A DNA stretch of 64,000 nt from FEB-35 sp050263095 (lineage in GTDB: Bacteria; Desulfobacterota; Deferrimicrobia; Deferrimicrobiales; Deferrimicrobiaceae), in NCBI GenBank assembly GCA_050263095.1, contig JBLNEW010000080.1, positions 51,286 through 115,285 of the forward strand, written 5' to 3'. Below the pieces are notes generated by a model that had not been told where the DNA came from, did not search any database, and worked only from the letters and a program-made list of their open reading frames with translations. Below, piece by piece: positions 1 through 8,640 of the stretch. The translations under genes were made by a program, and so were the position numbers. Within the stretch, counting starts at the first letter, position 1. Each line of letters opens with the position of its first letter.

Positions 1-767
1 TTCCCGATCTGCACGACGCCTATTGCCGCCTGGAGGTCGGTGAGGTTGTACTTGTAGCCGGGCTCCCGGATGTCGTACTGGGGCGTGCCGCCCTTACCGT
101 ACCGCTTCCAGGCGTCGCGTTCTATCCCGTGGAACCTCAGCAGGCGGAGCTTTCCGGCGAACTCCCCGTCGTAGCAGGTCACCATCCCTCCCTCGCCGGT
201 GGTCATGTTCTTGATCGGGTGAAAGGAAAAGATCGCGACGTTGCCGTTTCCGCCGACGGGCCGCCCGCGATAGGAAGTCCCCACCGCGTGGGCTGCGTCC
301 TCGATCACCGGAACCCCCGCGCGGTCGGCCGCGGCCCGTATCGGGTCGAGGTCGGCGGGCGCGCCCGCGAAGTGCACGGGGATGACCGCCCTGGTCCGCC
401 GGGTGATCGCCCGCTCCGCATCGGCGGGCAGGACCTGCATGGTCCCGTAGTCGTTGTCGGCGAAGACCGGCCTGGCGCCGCGCATGACGATCTGGTTGAC
501 CGTCGAGGCGAACGTCATCGAGGGCGTGACGACCTCGTCGCCCTCTCCCACCCCGAGGGCCGCCAGCACGATGTGCATCCCTGCTGTGGCCGAGGAGACC
601 GATACGGCGTGCGGGGCCCCGGTAAGCGCCCGGAAACGCTCCTCGAGCTCGGCGACCTTCGGGCCGCTGGTTATCCATCCGGACCGCAGGGACTCCGCAA
701 CGGCCGCGATCTCCTCGCCGTCGAGCCACGGCCTGGAAAGTGGGAGAAAGTCTTTCCGGATATCCAA
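1..767 (-). CDS. DegT/DnrJ/EryC1 (ArnB-type) PLP-dependent sugar aminotransferase, C-terminus outside window
   Basis: This family transfers an amino group to keto-sugar nucleotides in the cytoplasm. About 255 residues are visible and the C-terminus lies beyond base 1. I see the fold-type I pattern: an opening SRPWLDGEEI, the GWITSGPKV motif, the cofactor-contacting Asp in VIEDAAHAVG (D157), the Schiff-base lysine in FSFHPIKNMTTGEGG (K186), and then YKYNLTDLQAAIG, typical of ArnB-like proteins. The start is a TTG preceded by GCGAGGA at good spacing; no in-frame ATG precedes it. It follows the ArnT-like gene by 31 bases, so both probably belong to one lipid A or surface-glycan modification operon. 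Assignment to ArnB itself rather than another DegT enzyme is inferred from that neighbour. Confidence 0.88.
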   Translation of the reverse strand, partial: MDIRKDFLPLSRPWLDGEEIAAVAESLRSGWITSGPKVAELEERFRALTGAPHAVSVSSATAGMHIVLAALGVGEGDEVVTPSMTFASTVNQIVMRGARPVFADNDYGTMQVLPADAERAITRRTRAVIPVHFAGAPADLDPIRAAADRAGVPVIEDAAHAVGTSYRGRPVGGNGNVAIFSFHPIKNMTTGEGGMVTCYDGEFAGKLRLLRFHGIERDAWKRYGKGGTPQYDIREPGYKYNLTDLQAAIGVVQIG

Positions 768-798
768 AGGGGGCGTCCTCGCCGGTATTTGCGTCGAT

Positions 799-2427
799 TC
801 AGGGTCGGTTCACGATGAGGATACCCGCATCGGAACGGTAGAGCAACCTGTGGCCGGGGAACTTCTCCCGTATGAACGGCAGGGCGTCGCGCTTGAAGAC
901 GCAGAACACCCGCGCCCTGGAGGCCCAAAGGCGCTGGAATTCGGCGGCGCCCAGGAAGTAGTCCGCCCGGTCCGCGGCCCGCGAAGCGCCGTACGACAGC
1001 TCCCCCGCTTCCTCCACCAGGACGGTCCTGCGTTTCGTATAGAAAGGGATGCCATGCTTGTACGTGCCGTACTGGGCGACGACGTCTCCCGGCTGCAGCG
1101 CGGCGGACAGGACCGAAGACATCGCCTTGACCGACTTGTACGACCCGATGTAGTCGGCCGCGGGTCGGTTGATGGAGGTCAGGAACAGCGCCAGCGTCAG
1201 GAAGGAAAGCAGAACGACGCGCTCGGCCCCCAGCCGCCGCAGGAACAGCGGGATCGCGCCCCAGATCACGATAAGCAGAACGGGCAGGGCGGCGACCCTT
1301 GCCCAGGCCGAGGGATCGATCGGGTGGCGGGACTGCGAAGGAAGAAAGATCATGGCCGCGGCGAGAAGCCCCGCAAGCGCCAGCGGGGACCGGCAGCGCT
1401 GCGCCCCCGCTTCACGGTCCGCCCAAATGTCCAGTCCCCTTCCGAAAAGCACCGCCAGCGGCGGGAATATGGGCGCGACGTACGTCGCAAGCTTCGACTG
1501 GGATACGGAAAAGAAAAGGAAGATGAAAAGGACCCAGGAGAGAAGAAAGGCCATGTCCTCCCGTTCCATGAATTTTCCCTCCCCGGACCGCGCTGACAGC
1601 ACGATTCGCCTGAGGAAGGCGATCCACGGGACGAAGCCGCCTGCAACGACCGGCAGGAAGTACCAGAACGGCTCTACCCGCTGGTGGACCGTCGTCGTAA
1701 ACCGCATGAACTGCTCGTGCACGAAGAAGAAACGGAAGAAATCCGGGTTCTCCCGCTGGACCAGGAGAGTCCATGGAAGGGCGACGGCAAGAAAAATGAC
1801 GATCCCGGGGAAGGAGATCGCGCGGACCATATCCCGGCGCCGGCGTGAAAAGACCAGCCAGCACAGCAGTATCGCGGGAGGGAACACAACTCCGATCAGA
1901 CCCTTGGTCAGGTAGGCCATTCCCGCCGCCGCATACGACAGGTAAAGATATCGGCGGCTCTTCCGCCTGCCCGAAAGGTGGAGGTAGGCGGGAAAGATCG
2001 ACAGCAGGAGACACACCGCAAGGGTCATGTCGAGAGTGTTGACCCGCCCGACGATGTAGTAATAAAGGGAAGTGGAAAGCACGATCGACGAGAAAAGGCC
2101 CGTGCGCCATCCGCAAAGGACGGCGCCCATCCAGTACGTCAGAAGTATGCCCGCCACCGAAACCAGGGCGGTGAAGCACCGCGCGGCGAACTCGTTCTCT
2201 CCCAGGAGCGCCATGGAAACCGCGTTCCCCCAGTAGTAGAGCGGGGGCTTTTCAAGGTAGACGACGCCGTTCAGGTGCGGGGTCACGAAATCGCCCCGGG
2301 CAAGCATCTCCCTGGGTATTTCGGCGTACCTTCCCTCGTCGGGCTCGAGGAGCGGAACCGTCCCGAGGGCCGAGAAATAGAAAAGGAAAAAGGCCAGGAA
2401 AAGCAGAGCGAGCGTCCGGCGGCTCAT
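799..2427 (-). CDS. ArnT/PMT-family membrane glycosyltransferase
   Basis: Members of this GT-C superfamily (GT83/GT39, PMT_2) move a sugar from an undecaprenyl-phosphate carrier to an acceptor at the periplasmic face of the inner membrane; ArnT moves 4-amino-4-deoxy-L-arabinose to lipid A. About 542 residues with a first transmembrane helix followed by the first-loop acidic motif EPDEGRYAEIPREM and LEKPPLYYW, then about ten further hydrophobic segments and a soluble C-terminal domain. The start chosen is the ATG preceded by AGGGGG; a second ATG 30 bases upstream lacks a clear ribosome site. The ArnB-type aminotransferase downstream supports aminoarabinose-type transfer, but the exact sugar is not shown by sequence. 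Confidence 0.88.
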   Translation of the reverse strand: MSRRTLALLFLAFFLFYFSALGTVPLLEPDEGRYAEIPREMLARGDFVTPHLNGVVYLEKPPLYYWGNAVSMALLGENEFAARCFTALVSVAGILLTYWMGAVLCGWRTGLFSSIVLSTSLYYYIVGRVNTLDMTLAVCLLLSIFPAYLHLSGRRKSRRYLYLSYAAAGMAYLTKGLIGVVFPPAILLCWLVFSRRRRDMVRAISFPGIVIFLAVALPWTLLVQRENPDFFRFFFVHEQFMRFTTTVHQRVEPFWYFLPVVAGGFVPWIAFLRRIVLSARSGEGKFMEREDMAFLLSWVLFIFLFFSVSQSKLATYVAPIFPPLAVLFGRGLDIWADREAGAQRCRSPLALAGLLAAAMIFLPSQSRHPIDPSAWARVAALPVLLIVIWGAIPLFLRRLGAERVVLLSFLTLALFLTSINRPAADYIGSYKSVKAMSSVLSAALQPGDVVAQYGTYKHGIPFYTKRRTVLVEEAGELSYGASRAADRADYFLGAAEFQRLWASRARVFCVFKRDALPFIREKFPGHRLLYRSDAGILIVNRP

Positions 2428-2465
2428 CCCCCGGCCCCCTGGAACCCCGGATTCCATGGGGGGGG

Positions 2466-2471
2466 ATTATA
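2466..2471 (-). promoter_or_regulatory. Candidate -10 box for the arnT-like operon
   Basis: A perfect TATAAT on the minus strand lies about 40 bases before the chosen ATG. No good -35 hexamer is visible at 16-18 bases, so strength is uncertain. It sits back to back with a plus-strand TATAAT in the same short divergent gap. Confidence 0.45.
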
Positions 2472-2498
2472 CCTTAACGAGGAGTACAGGGGGGGCTC

Positions 2499-2507
2499 TG
2501 GTATAAT
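2499..2507 (+). promoter_or_regulatory. Extended -10 promoter for the cytochrome P460 gene
   Basis: TGGTATAAT is a perfect extended -10 (TGn followed by TATAAT), 44 bases before the ATG at 2552. The -35 region is poor, as is common with extended -10 promoters. Confidence 0.55.
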
Positions 2508-2551
2508 ACGCCCATCACGCTTGCCCCGGCAGGGGACGAAAGGGGGACGCC

Positions 2552-3079
2552 ATGCATCGCCGCGCAGCACGGTTTATTCTTCTCGCAGGAATCGCCGTTA
2601 TCTCCCTTGCCCTTCTTCCTTCGGTACCCGGGAGCGCAGGGGAAAAAGCGCCGGCGGCGGCCGGGGGGTCGCCGATCTTCGGAGTGACCATACCGGAAGG
2701 TTACCGGAACTGGCAGCTTATCTCGGTCTCCCACCGCACCGACAACAAGGACGAGCTCCGGGCGATTCTGGGCAACGACCTTGTCATGAAGGCCTACCGC
2801 GGGAAGACGCTCCCCTTCCCGGACGGCTCCATGATCGCCAAGCTTGCGTGGAAGCGGGAGCCGATGAAGGAGTTCGCCGGGGCGTGGGCCCCGGGAGTCG
2901 CCCCCAGGATCGAATTCATGGTCAAGGACTCGAAGAAGTACGCCTCCACCGGCGGGTGGGGGTTCGGGCGGTTCGTGGACGGCAAGCCGGCGGACGAGGC
3001 GGCGCACAAGACCTGTTTCCCCTGCCACCAGGCAAACGTGAAGGATCACGACTTCGTCTTCACCAGGTACGCGCCTTGA
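2552..3079 (+). CDS. Cytochrome P460-family periplasmic heme protein
   Basis: The product has 175 residues, with an N-terminal signal peptide (RRAARFILLAGIAVISLALL) followed by a P460 domain. The single c-type heme motif CFPCH is at residues 155-159 close to the C-terminus, in the expected place for the family. In ammonia oxidisers P460 proteins carry a lysine-crosslinked heme and oxidise hydroxylamine. Most homologues in other bacteria have no shown substrate, and I see no nitrogen-oxide genes nearby, so a role in detoxification or general periplasmic redox is only a guess. It begins a plus-strand run and is followed 16 bases later by the PPC-domain gene. Confidence 0.85.
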   Translation: MHRRAARFILLAGIAVISLALLPSVPGSAGEKAPAAAGGSPIFGVTIPEGYRNWQLISVSHRTDNKDELRAILGNDLVMKAYRGKTLPFPDGSMIAKLAWKREPMKEFAGAWAPGVAPRIEFMVKDSKKYASTGGWGFGRFVDGKPADEAAHKTCFPCHQANVKDHDFVFTRYAP

Positions 3080-3095
3080 GCGGAATCGCGCTGCC

Positions 3096-3533
3096 ATGAA
3101 CTACAGGGCGGGGACGATCGGGAAAATTCTGCTGGCGCGATTCGATCACGGCGAGCAGGTCGTCCCGGCGCTGGTCGACCTGTGCGTCAAGGAGGGAGTG
3201 CTTTCGGGTTGGTTTTTCCTGTTCGGGGCGCTGACGGCGGGCAGAATGGTGACAGGTCCCCGGGAGGCGAGCCTGCCGCCGGAGCCGGTATGGACGGAGT
3301 TCCCGAAGCCGCACGAAATCGTCGGGATGGGAAGCGTCGCGCAAAAAGACGGCGTCCCCTCCATACACCTGCACGCGTCGCTCGGCCGGGGGAAGGAAGT
3401 CCTGACCGGCTGCATCAGGAGGGAAGGCGAGGTGTTCATCGTAGTGGAAGCCTTGATCCTTCAGGTCGCCGGCTTGTCTGCGTCCCGCAGGCCGGACGCC
3501 CCTTCCGGGCTGGAGCTGCTTTCCGTTGAGTGA
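3096..3533 (+). CDS. PPC/PCC (DUF296) domain protein
   Basis: The 145-residue product is a single-domain member of the PPC family (plants and prokaryotes conserved, DUF296). The family hallmark is visible: a metal-binding HLHASLGRG segment in the second half, preceded by SGWFFLFGAL and the EIVGMGSVAQKDG strand. In plants the domain accompanies AT-hook DNA binding; free-standing bacterial forms are small trimers of unknown role. No signal peptide, so cytosolic. Its last codons overlap the TTG start of the following MBL gene by 8 bases, indicating translational coupling. Confidence 0.82.
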   Translation: MNYRAGTIGKILLARFDHGEQVVPALVDLCVKEGVLSGWFFLFGALTAGRMVTGPREASLPPEPVWTEFPKPHEIVGMGSVAQKDGVPSIHLHASLGRGKEVLTGCIRREGEVFIVVEALILQVAGLSASRRPDAPSGLELLSVE

Positions 3534-4359
3534 TTTCTCCGTAAAGCCGCTGCGCAGCGGCAGCTCGGGGAATCTGACGCTGGTGGAGCACTCGGGCACG
3601 GCCATTCTCGTGGACGCGGGCCTCTCCTCCCAGAGGGGGCTTGCATCCGCGCTCTCGGATGCGGGCGCGTCCTGGGACGACATCGACGCGGTGCTTGTGT
3701 CCCATCTCCACGCGGACCACATCCACCCTTCCGCGGTCGCGTGCTGCGCCCGCCACGAGGTGCCCATACTGCTCCACGAGAAGAACCTGCGGGCGTTCTC
3801 CCGAAGGGTCCTTTCGCGCTCGTCGATGTCCGGGCCGCTGCGGACGTTCGGTGCGGAGCCGTTTTCCGTCGGAAGCATCGGAGTCGCTCCGTTCGCCGTC
3901 CCGCACGACGCGGAAGGCCTCACCTGCGGATTCATACTGTCCGCCCGCTCCGGGAGCGTCGAGGTCCGCGTCGCGATGGCTACCGACCTCGGCAACGGCG
4001 GAAACGGGCTGTGCGAGACGTTCGCGGACAGCGACCTCATCCTGATCGAATCGAACTACGACCCGGCGATGCTCGCGAACAGCACGCGCAACCGGTACGA
4101 CACCGCCCGGGTCGATTCGGACTACGGGCACCTCTCCAACGAACAGGCGGGGAAATTCCTCGTCAGGGTGATGCAGGAGAGCCGCAGGCTGCCCCGGGCG
4201 GTGGTTCTTTGCCACCTGAGCGCCGATCACAACACCCCGTCGCTAGCCGTGGGGACGGTCCGGGGAATTCTATCCCGCCATGGTTTCGGCGAAATACCGG
4301 TGCATGCCGCCCGTCGGGACGGCCCCTCCCCCCGTTTTTTCGCGATGGAGAGGGCTTAA
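3526..4359 (+). CDS. MBL-fold metallo-hydrolase (YycJ/WalJ-like)
   Basis: The product has 277 residues. The metallo-beta-lactamase zinc motif HLHADH is at residues 60-65, preceded by SGSSGNLTLVEHSGTAILVDAG, the typical opening of the YycJ/WalJ and RNase-like branch (SGSSGNS in most members). Later metal-ligand segments include ATDLGNG and CHLSADHNTP near the C-terminus. These enzymes hydrolyse phosphodiester or related bonds in the cytoplasm; YycJ homologues have been linked to DNA metabolism. The start is a TTG overlapping the previous stop. The substrate cannot be read from sequence. Confidence 0.85.
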   Translation: MSDFSVKPLRSGSSGNLTLVEHSGTAILVDAGLSSQRGLASALSDAGASWDDIDAVLVSHLHADHIHPSAVACCARHEVPILLHEKNLRAFSRRVLSRSSMSGPLRTFGAEPFSVGSIGVAPFAVPHDAEGLTCGFILSARSGSVEVRVAMATDLGNGGNGLCETFADSDLILIESNYDPAMLANSTRNRYDTARVDSDYGHLSNEQAGKFLVRVMQESRRLPRAVVLCHLSADHNTPSLAVGTVRGILSRHGFGEIPVHAARRDGPSPRFFAMERA

Positions 4360-4410
4360 AAGATGAATTTATCGTCCGGAACCGGCGTCAAAAACGGGAG
4401 GAGGCTTTCC

Positions 4411-5028
4411 ATGCGGAAAAGCTTATGTGCGGCCGTCGCCGTCGCGTTCCTTGCGTCGGTTCTTTGCGGATGCGCCCAGACGTCCCAGTCCGTCCGGGAG
4501 AACCCGAATACCGCGATCGGCGCGGGAACGGGCGTCGTGGGCGGCGCGGTTGTGGGCGGGCTCATCGGCGGGAAACGCGGCGCCGTCATCGGCGGCCTCC
4601 TCGGGGGACTTGCCGGCGGCGCCATCGGCCGCTACATGGACCAGAAAGAGAAGACCCTGGCGCAGACCAGCAGGGAGCATGGGTATACCCCCGCGCAAGG
4701 GACGAAGCTCAAGATAGAAGCCGTCCGCCCCAACCCCGGCGTCCTCGCCCCTGGAGAGACCGTGAACATCAACATGACCTACGCCGTGCTCACCCCCTCC
4801 GCCGACCAGCAGGTGCTCGTCAGGGAGACGCGGGAAATCCTCGTGAACGGAACATCCGTGGGGAAGACGTCCATCGATATCGCCCGGGAGGGCGGGACGT
4901 GGAAAAGCATAGTCCCCATCAGCCTGCCGGCCGACGCGCCGGCGGGGAAGTACCGGGTCATAGCATCGATCGAGAGCGCCGGCGGCGGCAAGGATATCGA
5001 GGAGACCCACTTCAAGGTTACGCGGTAG
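4411..5028 (+). CDS. Glycine-zipper outer-membrane lipoprotein
   Basis: The product has 205 residues starting at the ATG preceded by GGAGGAGGC; an upstream in-frame ATG at 4363 has no ribosome site. A signal peptide ends in a lipobox (VLCGC, lipid-carrying Cys21). Residues about 36-76 form a glycine zipper (repeated GxxxG such as GAGTGVVGGAVVGGLIGG) of the kind found in SlyB/Rick_17kDa proteins that insert into membranes. The rest is a beta-rich domain with an immunoglobulin-like look (LKIEAVRPNPGVLAPGETV). Probably an envelope-stress or structural lipoprotein; function unknown. Confidence 0.8.
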   Translation: MRKSLCAAVAVAFLASVLCGCAQTSQSVRENPNTAIGAGTGVVGGAVVGGLIGGKRGAVIGGLLGGLAGGAIGRYMDQKEKTLAQTSREHGYTPAQGTKLKIEAVRPNPGVLAPGETVNINMTYAVLTPSADQQVLVRETREILVNGTSVGKTSIDIAREGGTWKSIVPISLPADAPAGKYRVIASIESAGGGKDIEETHFKVTR

Positions 5029-5059
5029 TCGCGGGGCTTTTCCGATAGAATAGCCGAAC

Positions 5060-7276
5060 ATGATCGGAACTGTCCGAAAAGAGGACCTGGAACTCCTGGC
5101 CGGCGCGAGACACTGGGACCCCTTCTCCATCCTGGGTCCCCACGTGATCGACCTGAACCGCAAGAAGGCCGTTGCGATACGGGCCATCCTCCCCCTTGCC
5201 ACCCACATGTACGTCATCACATCCGAGGAAGGGAAGAAGCGGCGCACGGAGATGGAGCGCATACACCCCGACGGGGTGTTCGAAGCGGTCTTCCCCCACA
5301 CGAGGACGCTGTTTAACTACCGATTCGAGATAATCGATTACGAGGGGCGCCGGTGGCAGCAGGACGACCCCTACGCGTTCGGCTGCGTCCTGACGGAATT
5401 CGACATCCACCTTATGGCGGAAGGAACCCATCTCGACCAGTACAAGCGGCTGGGGAGCCACCTCGCGCGCATGGGCGAGGCCGACGGCGTCACGTTCGCC
5501 GTATGGGCGCCGAACGCGGAGCGCGTCTCCGTAGTGGGAAACTTCAACCGCTGGGACGGCCGCTCGCACCCGATGCGCAACCGCGGCGAAAGCGGCATCT
5601 GGGAGATATTCATCCCGGGTCTGGCCGAAGGCGAGGTCTACAAATACGAGATCCGATCGCGCGAAGGCGGGATCCTGTATACGAAGTCCGACCCGTTCGC
5701 CTTCCGCTTCGAGCCGCCGCCCCGTACGGGCTCGATCGTCTGCGGCATCGACGGATACGCCTGGGAAGACGCCGACTGGATGGCCTTGCGCGCCTCGCGG
5801 AACCAGCTCGAGGCTCCGATGGCCATATACGAGGTGCACCTGGGCTCGTGGAAGCGGAAACCGGAGGAGGGAAACCGCTATCTCACGTACCGCGAGCTCG
5901 CCGACGAGCTCGTCCCCTACGTCAAGGAGATGGGCTACACCCACATCGAGCTCCTTCCCGTCTCGGAGCATCCGTTCGACGGCTCCTGGGGGTACCAGAC
6001 GCTTGGGTACTTCGCTCCGACCGCCCGGTTCGGGCCGCCTGCCGATTTCATGGCATTCGTGGACCGGTGCCACCGGGAGGGGATCGGAGTGATTCTCGAC
6101 TGGGTGCCCGCCCATTTTCCGAAGGACTGGCACGGGCTGAACTTTTTCGACGGCAGCCACCTGTACGAACACGCCGACCCGCGGAAGGGGGAGCACGGCG
6201 ACTGGGGGACCCTTATCTTCAACTACGGCCGGCGCGAGGTCGCGAATTTCCTCCTTTCCAGCGCCCTTTTCTGGCTCGAGAAGTACCACATCGACGGCCT
6301 GCGCGTGGACGCGGTGGCATCGATGATCTACCTTGACTATTCCCGGAAACCCGGGGAGTGGATACCCAACGAGTTCGGGGGCCGCGAGAACCTGGAGGCG
6401 ATCTCGCTGCTCAAGCGGATGAACGAGGTGGTCCACGCGATGCACCCGGGGGCGATGACGATAGCCGAGGAATCCACCGCCTGGCCGATGGTGTCGCGCC
6501 CCGTGTACGTGGGCGGCCTCGGATTCACCTTGAAGTGGAACATGGGTTGGATGCACGACATGCTGGAATACATGGAGAAGGAGCCGATACACCGAAAGTT
6601 CCACTCCGGCACGCTGACCTTCGCCCTTCTCTACGCCTTCCACGAGAACTTCGTCCTTCCCTTCTCGCACGACGAGGTCGTCCACCGGAAGCGGTCCATG
6701 CTGGACAAGATGCCCGGCGACCTGTGGCAGAAGTTCGCGAACCTTCGGGCCCTCTACGCCTACATGTACGCCCACCCGGGCAAGAAGCTGCTTTTCATGG
6801 GCTGCGAGTTCGGACAGTGGGAGGAATGGAACCACGATGCATCGCTTTCGTGGCATCTGCTGCAATGGGACTCCCACAAGGGGATCCAGGCCCTCGTCAG
6901 GGATCTCAACCGTCTCCATGCGGCGTCGCCCGCACTGCACGAGGTCGATTTCCGCCCCGAAGGATTCGAGTGGATCGATTTCCACGACGTGGACAACTGC
7001 ATCGTTTCCTTCCTGCGCCGGGCGAAGGACCCCGCCGATTTCCTGGTGTGCGTGTTCAACTTCACGCCCGTCGTCCGGAAGGACTACCGGGTAGGCGTTC
7101 CCGCCCCCGGGCTCTACCTCGAGGCGCTCAACAGCGATTCCGGATATTACGGAGGGAGCAACGCCGGCAACGTCGGCGGGGCGGCGGCCGAGGACGTCCC
7201 GTGGAACGACCGCCCGTGGTCGGTGAAACTCACCCTTCCCCCGCTCGGCGCCCTGTTCCTGCGACGCTCGGAGTAA
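5060..7276 (+). CDS. glgB: 1,4-alpha-glucan branching enzyme
   Basis: GlgB cuts alpha-1,4 glucan chains and rejoins them through alpha-1,6 links during glycogen synthesis. The 738-residue length is normal. Domains: N-terminal carbohydrate-binding modules including FAVWAPNAERVSVVGNFNRWDG, a GH13 barrel with the catalytic Asp nucleophile in GLRVDAVASM (D417), the acid Glu in TIAEESTAW (E470) and the FSHDEVVH motif, and a C-terminal beta domain. No other glycogen gene lies next to it. The MFS gene starts a few bases after the stop. Confidence 0.97.
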   Translation: MIGTVRKEDLELLAGARHWDPFSILGPHVIDLNRKKAVAIRAILPLATHMYVITSEEGKKRRTEMERIHPDGVFEAVFPHTRTLFNYRFEIIDYEGRRWQQDDPYAFGCVLTEFDIHLMAEGTHLDQYKRLGSHLARMGEADGVTFAVWAPNAERVSVVGNFNRWDGRSHPMRNRGESGIWEIFIPGLAEGEVYKYEIRSREGGILYTKSDPFAFRFEPPPRTGSIVCGIDGYAWEDADWMALRASRNQLEAPMAIYEVHLGSWKRKPEEGNRYLTYRELADELVPYVKEMGYTHIELLPVSEHPFDGSWGYQTLGYFAPTARFGPPADFMAFVDRCHREGIGVILDWVPAHFPKDWHGLNFFDGSHLYEHADPRKGEHGDWGTLIFNYGRREVANFLLSSALFWLEKYHIDGLRVDAVASMIYLDYSRKPGEWIPNEFGGRENLEAISLLKRMNEVVHAMHPGAMTIAEESTAWPMVSRPVYVGGLGFTLKWNMGWMHDMLEYMEKEPIHRKFHSGTLTFALLYAFHENFVLPFSHDEVVHRKRSMLDKMPGDLWQKFANLRALYAYMYAHPGKKLLFMGCEFGQWEEWNHDASLSWHLLQWDSHKGIQALVRDLNRLHAASPALHEVDFRPEGFEWIDFHDVDNCIVSFLRRAKDPADFLVCVFNFTPVVRKDYRVGVPAPGLYLEALNSDSGYYGGSNAGNVGGAAAEDVPWNDRPWSVKLTLPPLGALFLRRSE

Positions 7277-7281
7277 CGGAA

Positions 7282-8550
7282 TTGCGGACGTCGATCCCTC
7301 CCCCACACGCCGGGGGCGCCGTTCCGCGCCCTCCCGCCGCGACGGCATCCACATTCCGGGCGATGCGCCACCGGAACTTCAGGCTCTGGTTCTTCGGCCA
7401 GCTCACCTCGCTGGTGGGAACGTGGATGCAGTCGATAGCCCAGAACTGGCTTGTCTACGAGCTGACCGGGTCGGCGCGGGACCTTGGGATCGTCAACTTC
7501 GTGGGAGCCATCCCCCTGGTGCCGCTCACGCTTTACGCCGGCGCGATCGCCGACAGGTTCTCGAAGCGCAGGATCATATTCGCCATGCAGGCCGCCATGA
7601 TGGCGCAGGCGTTCATCCTTTTCGCGCTATGCAGCGCCGGCGTCGTGCAAGTGTGGCACGTCATCGCGCTTGCCTTCCTGCTCGGGGCGGCGCAGGCGCT
7701 CGACACGCCTGCGCGGCAGGCCTTCGTCGTCGAGCTGGTCGGGAAAGAGGACCTCTCGAACGCCATCGCCCTCAATTCGGGCATCTTCCACGCGGCGCGC
7801 ATGATAGGCCCCGCGGCGGCGGGCGTGCTTGTCGCGACGGTGGGAATCTCCGGGGCTTTTTTCCTGAACGGCGTGAGCTTCCTCGCCGTGCTGGGGGGGC
7901 TCTTTCTCATGGACGCCTCCCTCATAATGCGCGCGAGGGCGGACGGAAAGGTCGGGGACGACCTGCTGGGAGGGGTCCGGTACATAAGCGCCCACCGGGC
8001 GCCGAAGGCGATCGTTCTTCTCGTTTCCATTTCGGCGATGCTCGCGATGCCGTACTACGTGCTGATCCCCGTCTTCGCGAAGGAAATCCTGGGCGGAGGG
8101 GCGGGCACGTACGGGGTCCTCATGTCCGCGGTCGGAGTGGGCGCCGTGCTCGGCTCCCTGTTCTCCGCTTCCGGGTGGGCGGTGAGGCGCAAAGGCATGG
8201 CCCTGACCGCGGGGAGCCTGTCGTTCCCGCTGTTCCTCCTTGCATTCGCGTTTTCACGCGATTATGCGCTGTCGATAGCGCTGCTCACCGCGATCGGGTT
8301 CGCCTTCGTCCTGCAGAACGCGCCGGCGAACTCCCTGCTGCAGTCGATCGTGCCGGATCACCTCCGCGGGAGGGTCATGGCGATCTACGTTTCCATCTTC
8401 CTGGGACTCATGCGGATCGGAGGCCTCCTGCTCGGGCTGCTGGCCACGGAGACGTCGGCGACCGCCGCCATTGCCGCCGCGTCGCTCGCCAGCCTCGCCG
8501 GAGGGGCGGCGATCTATGCGAAGTTTCCGGAGCTGCGGAGAATGGAATGA
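7282..8550 (+). CDS. MFS efflux transporter (PF05977/MFS_3 type)
   Basis: About 422 residues with twelve hydrophobic segments. The opening FRAMRHRNFRLWFFGQLTSLVGTWMQSIAQ and the motif-A-like loop GAIADRFSKRRI are typical of the enterobactin-exporter-like MFS_3 group. These proteins export small molecules across the inner membrane using the proton gradient. A TTG six bases after the glgB stop, preceded by CGGAG, is taken as the start; an ATG at 7363 is the alternative and would give a protein beginning MRHRNFRLW, but has a weak ribosome site. Substrate unknown. Confidence 0.85.
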   Translation: MRTSIPPPHAGGAVPRPPAATASTFRAMRHRNFRLWFFGQLTSLVGTWMQSIAQNWLVYELTGSARDLGIVNFVGAIPLVPLTLYAGAIADRFSKRRIIFAMQAAMMAQAFILFALCSAGVVQVWHVIALAFLLGAAQALDTPARQAFVVELVGKEDLSNAIALNSGIFHAARMIGPAAAGVLVATVGISGAFFLNGVSFLAVLGGLFLMDASLIMRARADGKVGDDLLGGVRYISAHRAPKAIVLLVSISAMLAMPYYVLIPVFAKEILGGGAGTYGVLMSAVGVGAVLGSLFSASGWAVRRKGMALTAGSLSFPLFLLAFAFSRDYALSIALLTAIGFAFVLQNAPANSLLQSIVPDHLRGRVMAIYVSIFLGLMRIGGLLLGLLATETSATAAIAAASLASLAGGAAIYAKFPELRRME

Positions 8551-8602
8551 CGGTCCGCCGCAATCGGCGGGAATGCTTCGGAAGAATGCGCGTTCCGTTC
8601 GG

Positions 8603-8608
8603 TATAAT
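8603..8608 (+). promoter_or_regulatory. Candidate -10 box for the metallophosphoesterase gene
   Basis: Perfect TATAAT about 33 bases before the ATG at 8641, in a 90-base gap after the MFS gene. The -35 region is not convincing. Confidence 0.4.
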
Positions 8609-8640
8609 GATTCATTCGGCAAATCCGTCGAGGTGATCGC

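Noticed and set aside
5018..7354. Very long open frame on the minus strand opposite glgB
   Set aside because: Its translation has no recognisable domain and is a GC-rich antisense shadow of the complete glgB gene.
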